This document shows, in pieces, positions 24,294-33,367 of a stretch of DNA of 64,000 nt (its first letter is position 1; every line of letters starts with the position of its first letter). The stretch comes from Hyphomonadaceae bacterium BL14 (GTDB lineage: Bacteria; Pseudomonadota; Alphaproteobacteria; Caulobacterales; Maricaulaceae), in the NCBI GenBank assembly GCA_027627705.1, contig CP091242.1, positions 1,455,083 through 1,519,082 of the forward strand, in the 5' to 3' direction. The notes beneath the pieces were generated by a model. It did not search any database, was not told the DNA's origin, and saw only the letters and a list, made by a program, of their open reading frames with translations. Position numbers and translations under genes: made by a program.

Positions 24294-25604
24294 ATGCCTG
24301 ACCCGATCTCCGCGGCCCCCGGACTTGAGACGGTTTCGCCGAGTGTCCAGCTCAATCTCAACGTCCGCGGGCTTGGCCTGTCGGCCACGCTGGCTATCAA
24401 TGAGCGCTCTGCCGCACTGCAGGCGCAAGGCCGCCAGATCTCCCGCCTGGGTCTGGGCCAGTCGCCCTTCCCGGTGCCCGATGTGATGCAGCGCCGCCTG
24501 CGTGCCCACGCGCACGAGAAAGATTACCTGCCCGTTCAAGGACTGCCGTCCCTGCGCACGGCGATCTGCAGCTATCTCAAGCGCACCCAGGGGCTGGATT
24601 TCGACGCGGAAGACATTCTCATCGGGCCGGGCACCAAGGAACTCATGTTCCTGTTGCAGATGGTCTATTACGGCGATTTGCTGATCCCCACGCCCAGCTG
24701 GGTCAGCTACGCGCCCCAGGCGCGCATTCTGGGCCGGCCGATCACCTGGCTGCCCACCGATCCCGAAACCGGGCTCGGCGTCACCGCCAAATCCCTGCGC
24801 GCCATCTGCGCCCCGGACCCGGAGCGTCCGCGCCTGTTGATCCTCAACTCGCCCGGCAATCCCACCGGCACCGCCTATACCCGCGAGGCGCTGCGTGACA
24901 TCGCCGCCGCCGCCCATGATCACCGGCTCCTGCTGTTGTCGGACGAAATCTATGGCGGGGTTCAGTTCGATGGCCAGCACCATTCCATGGCGCGCGAGTA
25001 TCGCGGTGGCACCATCATCTCCGACGGCCTGTCCAAATGGGCCGGAGCGGGCGGCTGGCGCCTCGGCTTCTTCGCCTTCCCCAAGGCGCTGGCCTGGCTG
25101 CGCAAGGGCATGTCGGCGGCGGCGAGTGAAACCTACACCTCGGTCTCGGCACCCATCCAGCACGCCGCCATCGCCGGGTTCGAGGGCGGGCCCGAGATCG
25201 AGCTCTATCTGGAGCGCTGCCGAGCGATCCTGGCAGCACTGGCCAGCTACGTGTCCGAGCGCCTGACCCGCGCGGGCGCAGCCGTGAACCCGATCCGCGG
25301 CGGCTTCTACGCCTTCCCCAATTTCGAGGCGCTGCGCGCGCGGCTGGCCGCGCGCGGGATCACCACCAGCGAGGCCCTGTGCGAGCGCCTGCTGGAGGAG
25401 ACCGGGACCGCCACCCTGCCCGGCTCCGCCTTTGGCCGTCCTGAAGGCGAGTTGTCACTGCGCCTCGCATTCGTGGATTTCGATGGCGAAGCAGCGCTCA
25501 ATGCGCTGGCCGCCGGCGAGAGCCTCGACGCGGACTTCGTGACGCGCCATGCTCCGCGCGTGGTGGCGGGGATCGAGGCGATGTTGCGCTGGGCCGAGGG
25601 CTGA
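24294..25604 (+). CDS. Class I/II pyridoxal-phosphate aminotransferase
   Basis: The 436-residue fold-type I enzyme has the NSPGNPTG motif (185-192), SDEIYGGV with the PLP-ring Asp, and the Schiff-base lysine in SDGLSKWAGAGGWRLGF (Lys248). An Arg in the late FGRPEGELSLRLAFVDFD segment should bind the substrate carboxylate. It is longer than typical aspartate or aromatic aminotransferases by about 35 N-terminal residues. Substrate specificity is not visible. It is preceded by a TetR gene and followed after 27 bases by a small membrane protein gene. Confidence 0.9.
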   Translation: MPDPISAAPGLETVSPSVQLNLNVRGLGLSATLAINERSAALQAQGRQISRLGLGQSPFPVPDVMQRRLRAHAHEKDYLPVQGLPSLRTAICSYLKRTQGLDFDAEDILIGPGTKELMFLLQMVYYGDLLIPTPSWVSYAPQARILGRPITWLPTDPETGLGVTAKSLRAICAPDPERPRLLILNSPGNPTGTAYTREALRDIAAAAHDHRLLLLSDEIYGGVQFDGQHHSMAREYRGGTIISDGLSKWAGAGGWRLGFFAFPKALAWLRKGMSAAASETYTSVSAPIQHAAIAGFEGGPEIELYLERCRAILAALASYVSERLTRAGAAVNPIRGGFYAFPNFEALRARLAARGITTSEALCERLLEETGTATLPGSAFGRPEGELSLRLAFVDFDGEAALNALAAGESLDADFVTRHAPRVVAGIEAMLRWAEG

Positions 25605-25631
25605 CGCGTCTCGCCGCAAAAAGGACGCGCG

Positions 25632-25958
25632 ATGGACCTCTGGGGCATCGAAGTTGACTGGAATGAGTTCACGCAAGCGGGTGCCTATCGCACCTGGCTG
25701 ATCATCTGCGCCGGGATCGCCATCGCGGCGCTGGTCTGGATCGCCATCCTGCTGACGCGCGGCGGCTTTGATGATCTCGACGAGATCGTGCGCTCGCCCT
25801 ATGCGACACCGGCCGAGCGCCTTAAGGCCAACGCGATGCGCCTGCCGCGCAGCCTGCTAATGCTGTTCGCGGCCGCCGCAGGCGCGCTGGGTCTTGCCAT
25901 CCCGCTCCTGTTCCAGGGCGTGGTGGTGATCTTCCTGTGGCGTCAGGCGTTCGGTTAG
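25632..25958 (+). CDS. Small two-helix inner-membrane protein
   Basis: This 108-residue protein has two predicted transmembrane helices at ~22-42 (WLIICAGIAIAALVWIAILL) and ~76-103 (LMLFAAAAGALGLAIPLLFQGVVVIFLW). A charged loop between them (GGFDDLDEIVRSPYATPAERLKANAMRL) is likely cytoplasmic. It follows the aminotransferase gene by 27 bases with an AAAAAGGACG ribosome site. I do not recognise a family or function. It ends 10 bases before the convergent RND gene stop. Confidence 0.75.
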   Translation: MDLWGIEVDWNEFTQAGAYRTWLIICAGIAIAALVWIAILLTRGGFDDLDEIVRSPYATPAERLKANAMRLPRSLLMLFAAAAGALGLAIPLLFQGVVVIFLWRQAFG

Positions 25959-25968
25959 GGCGCTGCCC

Positions 25969-28900
25969 CTATTCGGCGGGGGCCGCGCTGCCCGGGGCCA
26001 GCGCCTTGTCCTGTTCCTTCGCCAGCTGGCGCGACACCCAGTTGGGGGTCTTGGTGAAGCGGCCCACCGAAGCATAGACCGCCGGCACCACGAACAGGGT
26101 GAACAGGGTTGCCACCATCACGCCGGTGAAGATCACCACCCCGATGGTCACCCGGTTCTCCGATCCCGGCCCGCTGGCCAGCATCAGCGGCAGGGCACCG
26201 ATAGCGGTCGAGATGCCGGTCATCAGGATCGGGCGGAAGCGTGTTCCGGCCGACTCCAGCGTCGCGTCCAGCACACTTTTGCCCTCGTCGCGCACCTGAT
26301 TGGCAAACTCCACGATCAGAATGCCGTTCTTGGCCGCCAGACCGATCAGGATGATCAATCCGATCTGCGAATAGATGTTCAGCGATGACCCGGCCATGTA
26401 CAGGCCGAACAATCCGCCCGCCACGGCCAGCGGCACGGTGAGCATGATCACCGCTGGCTGGATGAAGCTTTCAAACTGGGCGGCCAGCACCAGGAACACG
26501 ATCAGGAGCGCCATGGCGAAGGCGAACAGGATCGCGTTGTTGGAATCCAGGAAATCGCGCGCCGAGCCGGTGTATTGCGTGCTCATGTCATTGGGCAGAT
26601 TGTCGTTGGCGTAGCCGTCCAGCCAGGCCACGGCCTCACCCAGCGTGTAGCCTTCGGCCAGCGTGGCCGAAACAGACACCGCGCGCTGGCGGTTCAGCCG
26701 GTTGCGGGTGGAGGATTCACCGGTTTCACGCAAGGACACCAGATTGGACAGCGCGATCAGCTCGCCACCGCGCGCGCGAACATAGAGCGATTCCAGATCC
26801 CCGCCGCCGGAGCGGTCGGCTGAGCGGTTCTCCATGATCACGTTATAGGCTTCACCCCGGTCGATGAACTGGCCGACCCGGCGCGCACCCAGATGGGTCT
26901 GCAGTGTTCGGCCCACTTCGGCCACCGACACGCCCAGCGCGCCGGCGCGCTCGCGATCAATCTCCACCACGAGGCGCGGCGAATTGGGCTCAAAGTTCTT
27001 GCGCGGGCGCTGCAGGTTCGGATTGCCGGCCTGGATCGCCTCGATCATTGCCTCGGCCTCGGCGTTGAGCTGGTCGTATTCCGGGCCCAGGATCACGATG
27101 GACACGTCATCGCCGCCACCGCCGCCGCCCAGGCCGCCGCGCATGGTCACAAACGCGCGCACACCCGTCAGCTCACCCAGGCGCCCGTTGATCTCGTTGA
27201 CGATTTCCTGGCCTGCGCGGCGCTCGCCCTGCGGAACCATGGACCCCACCACGATGCCGCTGGAGAAATCACCGCCGCCGCCACCAAATCCGGGCACAGC
27301 CACCAGAAGCCGGCGCAGCTCGCCGCCTTCGACATAGTCCATGATCGTATCTTCCACGATCAGGGCCTGCTCGGACGTAAACTCGAAGCTGGCGCCTTCC
27401 TGGGCCGAGAACCGGCCGAAGAAGCTGCCGCGATCCTCGTCCGGCGTCAGCTCGCCGGGCAGCTGGGCGAACATGAAGATCGAACCGCCCACCGACAGAA
27501 GGACAAGCGGGATCACCAGCCAGGGTGCCTTCACCACGACTTTCAGAGAGGAGATATAATTCGCCCGCGCCTTGTTGGTCAGGTTGTCCACCCAGCGCGC
27601 CGGGCCGCGCAGATTGACACTGGGACGCGCCAGCTTTGACGCCATCATCGGCGACAGGGTCAGCGCCACGAAGCTCGACAGGATCACCGCGCCGGCAATG
27701 GCGACCGCCAGCTCTGTGAACAACCGCCCGATCAGACCCGGCAGGAAAACCAGCGGCGTGAACACCGCCACAAGCGTGGCTGTCGTGGCGACAACGGCAA
27801 AGAACACCTGACGCCCGCCATTGAGCGCCGCGGTGATGCGCGGTTCGCCCAGATCCACCCGCCTCTGGATGTTCTCGATGACCACGATGGAATCGTCCAC
27901 CACCAGTCCGATGGCAAGAACCAGCGCCAACAAGGTCAGGATGTTGAGTGAAAAACCGAACATGGACAGCACGGCGAAGGTGCCGATCAGGCACACCGGC
28001 ACCACGGCGGCGGGCACAATGGCCGAGCGGAAACTGCCCAGGAACAGGTAGATCACCAGCACGACCAGCGTCGCCGCCACGGCCAGCGTCATCCACACCT
28101 CGCGGATGGATTCGCGGATGAACACGGTCTCGTCATTGGCCACGATCAGGTCCATGTCATCCGGCAACTGGGCACGGATCAGGTCCATCTCGGCATGGAT
28201 GGCCGAGGCGACCTCCACGGCATTCGACTGGCTCTGCCGGATAAACCCCAGGCCGATCATGCTTTGCTGATTGCCGCGGAACATGGCGCGCGGCTCTTCA
28301 GCCGAGAGCTCCACATCGGCGACCTCGGCCAGCCGGATCACCTGGCCATCGGGCAGGGTGCGCACCGGCAGGCGCGCAAAGCTTTCCGGACTGGTGAACA
28401 GGCGCTCCACGCGCACGGCGATCTGGGAGCCGCTGGTCTCCAGCGAGCCGCCAGGCACTTCGATATTCTCGGTGCGAATGGCGTTTTCAATGTCCGACGC
28501 GGTCACCTGGCGCGCCGCCATGGCGGCGGGATTGAGCCAGATGCGCATGGCGTAGCGGCGATTGCCGCCGATATTCACATTGGTGACGCCGTCAATAATG
28601 GTCAGCCGGTCGAGGAGAAAACGGTTGGCATAGTCGGTCAGCTCTTCGGCCGTCATCGTCTCGGACATGAGGTTGTACCACATGAACGGACGCGCATCGG
28701 AATCCTGCTTGTTGACCCGCACCTCCTCCACGTCCTGGGGCAATTGGCGGCGCGCCTGGCTGACCGCGTCGCGCACATCATTGGCGGCGGCTTCCAGATC
28801 GCGCGACAGGCCGAACGTCACGGTGATGCGCGAGTCGCCGTCTTCGGTGCGCGAGGAAATCTCCTCGATCCCGTCAATGCCCGACAGCTGGGCTTCCAGC

Positions 28901-29097
28901 GGTTCGGTGACCCGGTTCTCCACGATCTCGGCATTGGCACCGGGGAAGTCGGCATTGATCGACACCACCGGACGGTCCACGTCGGGCAGTTCGCGCAAGG
29001 GCAGGTCGCGCAGACCGAGAATGCCGAACACAATGATCAACGCGCTCGCCACGAAGGCGGCCATGGGACGGCGGACAGCGATATCGGACAGGGTCAT
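25969..29097 (-). CDS. RND multidrug efflux transporter, inner-membrane permease
   Basis: The 1042-residue protein is an HAE1-type AcrB/MexF-like trimeric pump subunit that expels compounds using proton motive force. TM1 lies near residue 12-30. The proton-relay aspartates are Asp401-Asp402 in IGLVVDDSIVVIENIQRR of TM4. Two large periplasmic porter/docking halves follow the standard repeat, with the second TM block from ~860 (ILFAFAMALLIVFLVLAAQFESF). ATG 29097 overlaps the stop of the upstream adaptor gene by 4 bases. No outer-membrane channel gene is adjacent, so it may borrow one. Confidence 0.95.
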   Translation of the reverse strand: MTLSDIAVRRPMAAFVASALIIVFGILGLRDLPLRELPDVDRPVVSINADFPGANAEIVENRVTEPLEAQLSGIDGIEEISSRTEDGDSRITVTFGLSRDLEAAANDVRDAVSQARRQLPQDVEEVRVNKQDSDARPFMWYNLMSETMTAEELTDYANRFLLDRLTIIDGVTNVNIGGNRRYAMRIWLNPAAMAARQVTASDIENAIRTENIEVPGGSLETSGSQIAVRVERLFTSPESFARLPVRTLPDGQVIRLAEVADVELSAEEPRAMFRGNQQSMIGLGFIRQSQSNAVEVASAIHAEMDLIRAQLPDDMDLIVANDETVFIRESIREVWMTLAVAATLVVLVIYLFLGSFRSAIVPAAVVPVCLIGTFAVLSMFGFSLNILTLLALVLAIGLVVDDSIVVIENIQRRVDLGEPRITAALNGGRQVFFAVVATTATLVAVFTPLVFLPGLIGRLFTELAVAIAGAVILSSFVALTLSPMMASKLARPSVNLRGPARWVDNLTNKARANYISSLKVVVKAPWLVIPLVLLSVGGSIFMFAQLPGELTPDEDRGSFFGRFSAQEGASFEFTSEQALIVEDTIMDYVEGGELRRLLVAVPGFGGGGGDFSSGIVVGSMVPQGERRAGQEIVNEINGRLGELTGVRAFVTMRGGLGGGGGGDDVSIVILGPEYDQLNAEAEAMIEAIQAGNPNLQRPRKNFEPNSPRLVVEIDRERAGALGVSVAEVGRTLQTHLGARRVGQFIDRGEAYNVIMENRSADRSGGGDLESLYVRARGGELIALSNLVSLRETGESSTRNRLNRQRAVSVSATLAEGYTLGEAVAWLDGYANDNLPNDMSTQYTGSARDFLDSNNAILFAFAMALLIVFLVLAAQFESFIQPAVIMLTVPLAVAGGLFGLYMAGSSLNIYSQIGLIILIGLAAKNGILIVEFANQVRDEGKSVLDATLESAGTRFRPILMTGISTAIGALPLMLASGPGSENRVTIGVVIFTGVMVATLFTLFVVPAVYASVGRFTKTPNWVSRQLAKEQDKALAPGSAAPAE

Positions 29098-30215
29098 GAC
29101 GCAGTGCTCTGTGCGGCGGCAGCGACGCGCGGGGCTGAAGGTTCGGCGCGGGCCTGGATGCGCACCGGCATGCCGTCGCGCAGGCGGTGCACGCCGTGCA
29201 TCACGATGCGCTCGCCCGGCTCAAGCCCCTCAAGAACTTCAAAATATCCGGCCTGGCGCTGGCCCAGCTCGACACGCCGCTGCTCGACCGTGACCGCCTC
29301 GTCCGCCTCGCGCAAGACAAACACCGTGACCCGGTCGCCCGACCGGGTGATGGCCGTCTCCGGCGCAGCCAGGCGCTCGCGCACATCGCGGCGCAGCTGC
29401 ACCGTCATCAGCATGCCGGGCAGCAGGCGGCGGTCTTCATTGTCGATCTCGGCGCGTACGGTGACGGTACGGGTCACCGGGTCGATGCGGCTGCTGATGT
29501 TGACGATTTCGCCGGTAAACTCGGTTTCGGGAAAGGCGGCCGCGCGCGCCTGGATGATCATCCCCGGGGACAGCACGGACAAGAAGCGTTCAGGCAGGGT
29601 GAAATCCAGCTTGATAATGCTCACATCATCCAGCTGCGCGACCACATCACCCGGCCGCACCAACTCGCCCAGGCTGACATTGCGCAGGCCCACCACGCCA
29701 TCAAACGGCGCACGGATAATGCGTTCGGCGACCCGTGCCTCAAGCCCGGCGACGCGGGCCCGGGCACGTTCCATGCCGGAGGTGATTTCATCAAGTCGGG
29801 CGCGCGAGGCGATGCCGCGCTCGGCCAGCTCGCGGGTGCGTTCCAGCTCGCGCTGGGCTTCGCGCAGCGCCGCACGTGATTCGGTCAGGCCTGCCGCCGC
29901 CTCGGTATCGGTCAGCTCGACCAGAATATCGCCCGCATTGACCTGATCGCCGGAATCAAAGCCGACGCGGGATATCCGGTCGGCCACCGTCGCGGTGATA
30001 ACAACGGACTCATTCGCGTTCGCCGTGCCCAGTGCCTCGACGAGTTCGGAAAACTCGCGTGCTGCCACCGCTATCACGGCGACGGGCATGGCGCGTCCGC
30101 CGCGCATCTCTGCGCCTGCGCCCGCATCCGCTGACATCAGCGCACGAAGGCCAACCGCACCTGCCATCAAAGCAAACACGACGGCCACAACGATCAAAAA
30201 GGCGATGCGCTTCAT
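29094..30215 (-). CDS. RND efflux periplasmic adaptor (membrane fusion protein)
   Basis: The 373-residue adaptor begins MKRIAFLIVVAVVFALMAG, an N-terminal membrane anchor or signal. Its order is beta-barrel/lipoyl first half (VADRISRVGFDSGDQVNAGDILVEL), then an alpha-hairpin (~residues 105-160, Glu/Arg/Ala heptads). The lipoyl second half (RAPFDGVVGLRNVSLGELVRPGD) and beta-barrel domain follow. It links the permease to an outer-membrane channel. ATG 30215 is preferred since the hydrophobic start lies there. It overlaps the permease gene by an ATGA. Confidence 0.94.
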   Translation of the reverse strand: MKRIAFLIVVAVVFALMAGAVGLRALMSADAGAGAEMRGGRAMPVAVIAVAAREFSELVEALGTANANESVVITATVADRISRVGFDSGDQVNAGDILVELTDTEAAAGLTESRAALREAQRELERTRELAERGIASRARLDEITSGMERARARVAGLEARVAERIIRAPFDGVVGLRNVSLGELVRPGDVVAQLDDVSIIKLDFTLPERFLSVLSPGMIIQARAAAFPETEFTGEIVNISSRIDPVTRTVTVRAEIDNEDRRLLPGMLMTVQLRRDVRERLAAPETAITRSGDRVTVFVLREADEAVTVEQRRVELGQRQAGYFEVLEGLEPGERIVMHGVHRLRDGMPVRIQARAEPSAPRVAAAAQSTAS

Positions 30216-30302
30216 TCCGGTCTCCTGCAGGATCGGGAGGGGATATGCGCCGGATCGGCGTAAAATCAAAGCGCTGGGCGGTCACAAATTAGTTAGCGCG
30301 CC

Positions 30303-31073
30303 CTAGAAGGTCCGCCAGACCGCCACAAACGCACTGCGCTCGACACCGGTATTGCGCCTGGCTGCGGTGTGCATCACACCCGCCTGCAGGTGTGCCCGGC
30401 GGGTCAGCGGCCAGACGACGGAGCCTTGCAGGCGATGGCTGGCATAACCGTCGAAGCCTTCGGGCCCTCCTGTTGACCATACTGAAAAACTTTGCCCCAT
30501 CACGCGCACGCCGCGCCAGACATGGGTCCCCGCCGTCATGTCCAGACGCAGCTCGTCGGCGTGATCGCCGGCGCGGCGCCGCCAGCCGCCCTGCACATCA
30601 ACGAAGGTGCTGCGCCCGAATACGCGCCCGGCCATCAGACGCAGGTCCAAATCGCCGCCGCCCTCACCCAGAGCAGCATGATTGCGATTTTCCCCGGCCG
30701 TTTGCGCGCTGATGGTCGCCTGGGCGGCTCCAGCCCAGGGGCCGCCGCGATACAGGCGAAGCCGCGCGCCAGCCTCGACGCCGCCTACACCGCGCCAGGG
30801 GTCAATCTTGCTGCGGTCAATCGATTGCAGCCCCGCGCGGCCCACCAGCGTGACATGATCTGTCCACCCGTACTCGGCGTAGATCGAGGTCTCTTGCTTG
30901 GACTGGTGTATCCCGCCTGGCGCTCGATCGAAATAATGCACGCTCTGCGTGGTGATCACCAGCGCAGCGGCACGCGGCTTGGTCCACGCCCCGGCATGTG
31001 CCGGCACGCTCCACACGACCCACAAAATCAAGGCCACAACGCATCCGGCTATCCAGCCCGTCCGCCACGCCAT
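30303..31073 (-). CDS. Exported probable outer-membrane beta-barrel protein
   Basis: The 256-residue product has a long signal peptide (MAWRTGWIAGCVVALILWVVWSVPAHA). The mature part has amphipathic alternating strands rich in Tyr/Trp/Gly (IYAEYGWTDHVTLVGRAG, FVDVQGGWRRRAGDHADELRLDMTAG). It ends in VERSAFVAVWRTF, a terminal-Phe barrel signature. A GGGGAGGCGGGC site precedes ATG 31073. It lies upstream of and in the same direction as the RND adaptor, 87 bases away. It is too small and unlike TolC to be the missing efflux channel. The family is not recognised. Confidence 0.72.
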   Translation of the reverse strand: MAWRTGWIAGCVVALILWVVWSVPAHAGAWTKPRAAALVITTQSVHYFDRAPGGIHQSKQETSIYAEYGWTDHVTLVGRAGLQSIDRSKIDPWRGVGGVEAGARLRLYRGGPWAGAAQATISAQTAGENRNHAALGEGGGDLDLRLMAGRVFGRSTFVDVQGGWRRRAGDHADELRLDMTAGTHVWRGVRVMGQSFSVWSTGGPEGFDGYASHRLQGSVVWPLTRRAHLQAGVMHTAARRNTGVERSAFVAVWRTF

Positions 31074-31153
31074 GCCCGCCTCCCCTGTTCGGGAAGGCGC
31101 ATTACACACACGTCACAGGCGCAGAGTCGAGTCCAAAATCTCCCTATGGGCGA

Positions 31154-31918
31154 TCAGACATCATAGCCCGCGCACTGGCGATCGACCCGCGCGCGCAGCG
31201 CGGCCCAGGCGATTTCCTTGAAAAACTCGTTGGTGAAGGCCTGCTCGCCCTGGGTGTAGACCCGGTCCTGCATGGCCGCGTCCCACTCCACCAGCTCGGC
31301 ACCCTGGGCCATCACCTGCATCTTGCAGGCGCGCTCGAGCATATACATGCGCACGTAGCACGAGAACGGATGGTCGCCGGTCGTCAGCGTGCCGTGATTG
31401 TTCAGGATCATCAGATTGTGCTGACCCAGATCGGCCACCAGGCGCGTCTTCTCGTCAGCGTCCAGCGCGATGCCTTCATAGCCGTGATAGACCACATCCT
31501 TCATCACGGTCATGGCGCTCTGGGAGATCGGCAGAAGCCCGCGCTTCTGCGCCGACACCGCCACGCCCTGATCGGTGTGCAGATGCATGATCACCTTCAC
31601 GTCCGGGCGCGCGTGGTGAATGGCGGAGTGAATGGTGAAGCCTGCCGGGTTGATGCCGTACTGGCTGGGCGGCAGGACATTGCCTTCGATATCCACCTTG
31701 ACCAGGTTGGACGCGGTCACGTCCTCGAACAGAAGCCCGAACGGATTGAGCAGGAAATGCTCCTCCGGCCCCGGCACGCGCATGGAGATGTGGGTGAAGA
31801 ACAGATCATCCCAGCCATGCATGAAGATGAGCCGGTACAGCGCGGCGAGATCGCAACGCGCCTTCCATTCCTCGGCCGAAACCTGTTCCTTGACGCTGAC
31901 GCGGGCCTGATCGTCCAT
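31154..31918 (-). CDS. Class II aldolase/adducin-family protein
   Basis: The 254-residue protein has the class II aldolase/adducin fold. It opens with an N-terminal helix (CDLAALYRLIFMHGWDDLFFTHISMRVPG), then LLNPFGLLFEDVTASNLVKVD. The zinc pair is in VIMHLHTDQG, and a later LNNHGTLTTG segment gives the third metal ligand region. Bacterial relatives are often of unknown substrate; some act on sugar phosphates. ATG 31918 follows a GGGAGGCG site. It is in the same direction as egtB, with a hairpin between them. Confidence 0.88.
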   Translation of the reverse strand: MDDQARVSVKEQVSAEEWKARCDLAALYRLIFMHGWDDLFFTHISMRVPGPEEHFLLNPFGLLFEDVTASNLVKVDIEGNVLPPSQYGINPAGFTIHSAIHHARPDVKVIMHLHTDQGVAVSAQKRGLLPISQSAMTVMKDVVYHGYEGIALDADEKTRLVADLGQHNLMILNNHGTLTTGDHPFSCYVRMYMLERACKMQVMAQGAELVEWDAAMQDRVYTQGEQAFTNEFFKEIAWAALRARVDRQCAGYDV

Positions 31919-31935
31919 AATCGCCTCCCTGACGC

Positions 31936-31959
31936 GGCGCGCGGGTCGGGCCGCGCGCC
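31936..31959. terminator. GC-rich hairpin between egtB and the aldolase gene
   Basis: A 9-bp perfect stem (31936-31944 with 31951-31959, loop GTCGGG) lies in the 84-base gap downstream of egtB. On the minus strand it is not followed by a T run, so it may end egtB transcripts only weakly or shape the aldolase leader. Confidence 0.4.
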
Positions 31960-32002
31960 TTTTCCTGTATGATCGCGCGCACCGGCTCAGGCGTCAAACC
32001 GG

Positions 32003-33283
32003 TCAGATGTCGCGGGCGAGCCGCAGCCCCGTCATCTGCCACCGGGCCGAAGGCGGGAAGAAATTGCGGTAGCTGGCGCGCATATGGCTGGGTGCCGTCA
32101 GGGCCGAGCCGCCCTTGAGCACATACTGGCCGCACATGAATTTGGCGTTGTACTCGCCAATGGCACCTTCGTCGGCACGGTAGCCGGGATAGGGCGCATA
32201 GGCCGAGCGCGTCCACTCCCACACCTCGCCAAACATCCCCGCCAGCCCCTGCGGCGCGCTCACCGGCGCGGTATGCAACCAGCCATCCGGGTCCGCCCAG
32301 CGGCCCTGCTCGGGATCAGACTGTCGCGCGGCATGCTCCCATTCGCGCTCTTCGGGCAGACGCGCGCCGGTCCAGGCGGCATAGGCGGACGCCTCGAAGT
32401 AATCGACATGGCTGACCGGGGCGCTCAGATCGAGCGCCTGGTCGCCATGCAGGGTGAATTCGCGCCAGCCCGCCGTATCCCGGCTCCAGTACATCGGCGC
32501 GGCGCGCCCTTCCGCCTGGATCAGCGCCCAGCCGTCCGACAGCCAGTGGCGGGGCTCGCGATAGCCGCCATCCTCGATGAAGGCGAGAAACTCGCCATTG
32601 GTCACCGGGCGCGAGGCCAGCGCAAAGGGGGTCAGCACCGCGTCATGGGCCGGGCTTTCATTGTCGAAGGCAAAGCCGGCCCCCTTATGGCCGAAGCGTT
32701 GGACACCGCCCTCGAATGCAATCCAGGTTAGCGGCGGCGCAGCCTCGCCGCTGAGGGGCCGCGCGGGCGCTACGAACCCCGCTTCTCGATAGGCGGCGCG
32801 GGAGAGAAGATATTTGATGTCGGTCAGGAACAATTCCTGGTGCTGCTCTTCATGGGCGAGCCCGGTCTCGATCACCGCCTGCGCCGCGCCCAGTGCTTCC
32901 CGGTCTGCGCTGTCGAACCAGCGCCCCACCGCCGCGTCCACATGCTGACGGTAGGCGATCACAGCCTCCAGAGCCGGGCGGGTGATCAGCCCGCGCTCGG
33001 ACCGCACCTGCCGCGCTCCGATGGCTTCATAATAGGAGTTGAACAGATAGTTGAACCGGGGGTCGAGCGGCTTGTGGCCGCTGTCGAACGCCTTGAGGAG
33101 AAATGTTTCCCAGAACCAGGTCGTGTGACCCAGATGCCATTTGCCGGGCGAGGCGTCGTCCATCGCCTGCGCGCCCAGATCCTCCGCCGAGAACGGCGCG
33201 GCGAGCGCCAGCGTGCGCGCACGCACCGCCTCAAATCGCGCCCGCAGGCGCGCGCTGACGGTCTCTTCCATGTCCCTGGCCAT
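32003..33283 (-). CDS. egtB: Ergothioneine biosynthesis protein EgtB-like sulfoxide synthase
   Basis: EgtB is an iron enzyme that joins a thiol (gamma-glutamylcysteine or cysteine) to hercynine. The 426-residue product has an N-terminal DinB-like four-helix domain with iron ligands in KWHLGHTTWFWE (His50/53) and AHEEQHQELFL (His144, His148). An FGE-sulfatase-type domain from ~190 follows (WIAFEGGVQRFGHKG...RLPEEREWEHAARQ...GMFGEVWEWTRSAY...YVLKGGSALTAPSHMRASYRNFF). The hercynine-forming methyltransferase EgtD, often adjacent, is not in this window. ATG 33283 has a GGGAG site; ATG 33271 is an alternative. Confidence 0.93.
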   Translation of the reverse strand: MARDMEETVSARLRARFEAVRARTLALAAPFSAEDLGAQAMDDASPGKWHLGHTTWFWETFLLKAFDSGHKPLDPRFNYLFNSYYEAIGARQVRSERGLITRPALEAVIAYRQHVDAAVGRWFDSADREALGAAQAVIETGLAHEEQHQELFLTDIKYLLSRAAYREAGFVAPARPLSGEAAPPLTWIAFEGGVQRFGHKGAGFAFDNESPAHDAVLTPFALASRPVTNGEFLAFIEDGGYREPRHWLSDGWALIQAEGRAAPMYWSRDTAGWREFTLHGDQALDLSAPVSHVDYFEASAYAAWTGARLPEEREWEHAARQSDPEQGRWADPDGWLHTAPVSAPQGLAGMFGEVWEWTRSAYAPYPGYRADEGAIGEYNAKFMCGQYVLKGGSALTAPSHMRASYRNFFPPSARWQMTGLRLARDI

Positions 33284-33367
33284 GCGCGCGCTCCCGGCTA
33301 GACTAACGCATTCCTAACCATAGCGCAGTCAACGTGTTCCGCCAGAGGGACAGTACGGACGCCAGTC

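Noticed and set aside
28195..29946. Long open frame (583 codons) on the plus strand
   Set aside because: It is antisense to the RND permease and adaptor genes, which have clear family motifs; high GC keeps antisense frames open.
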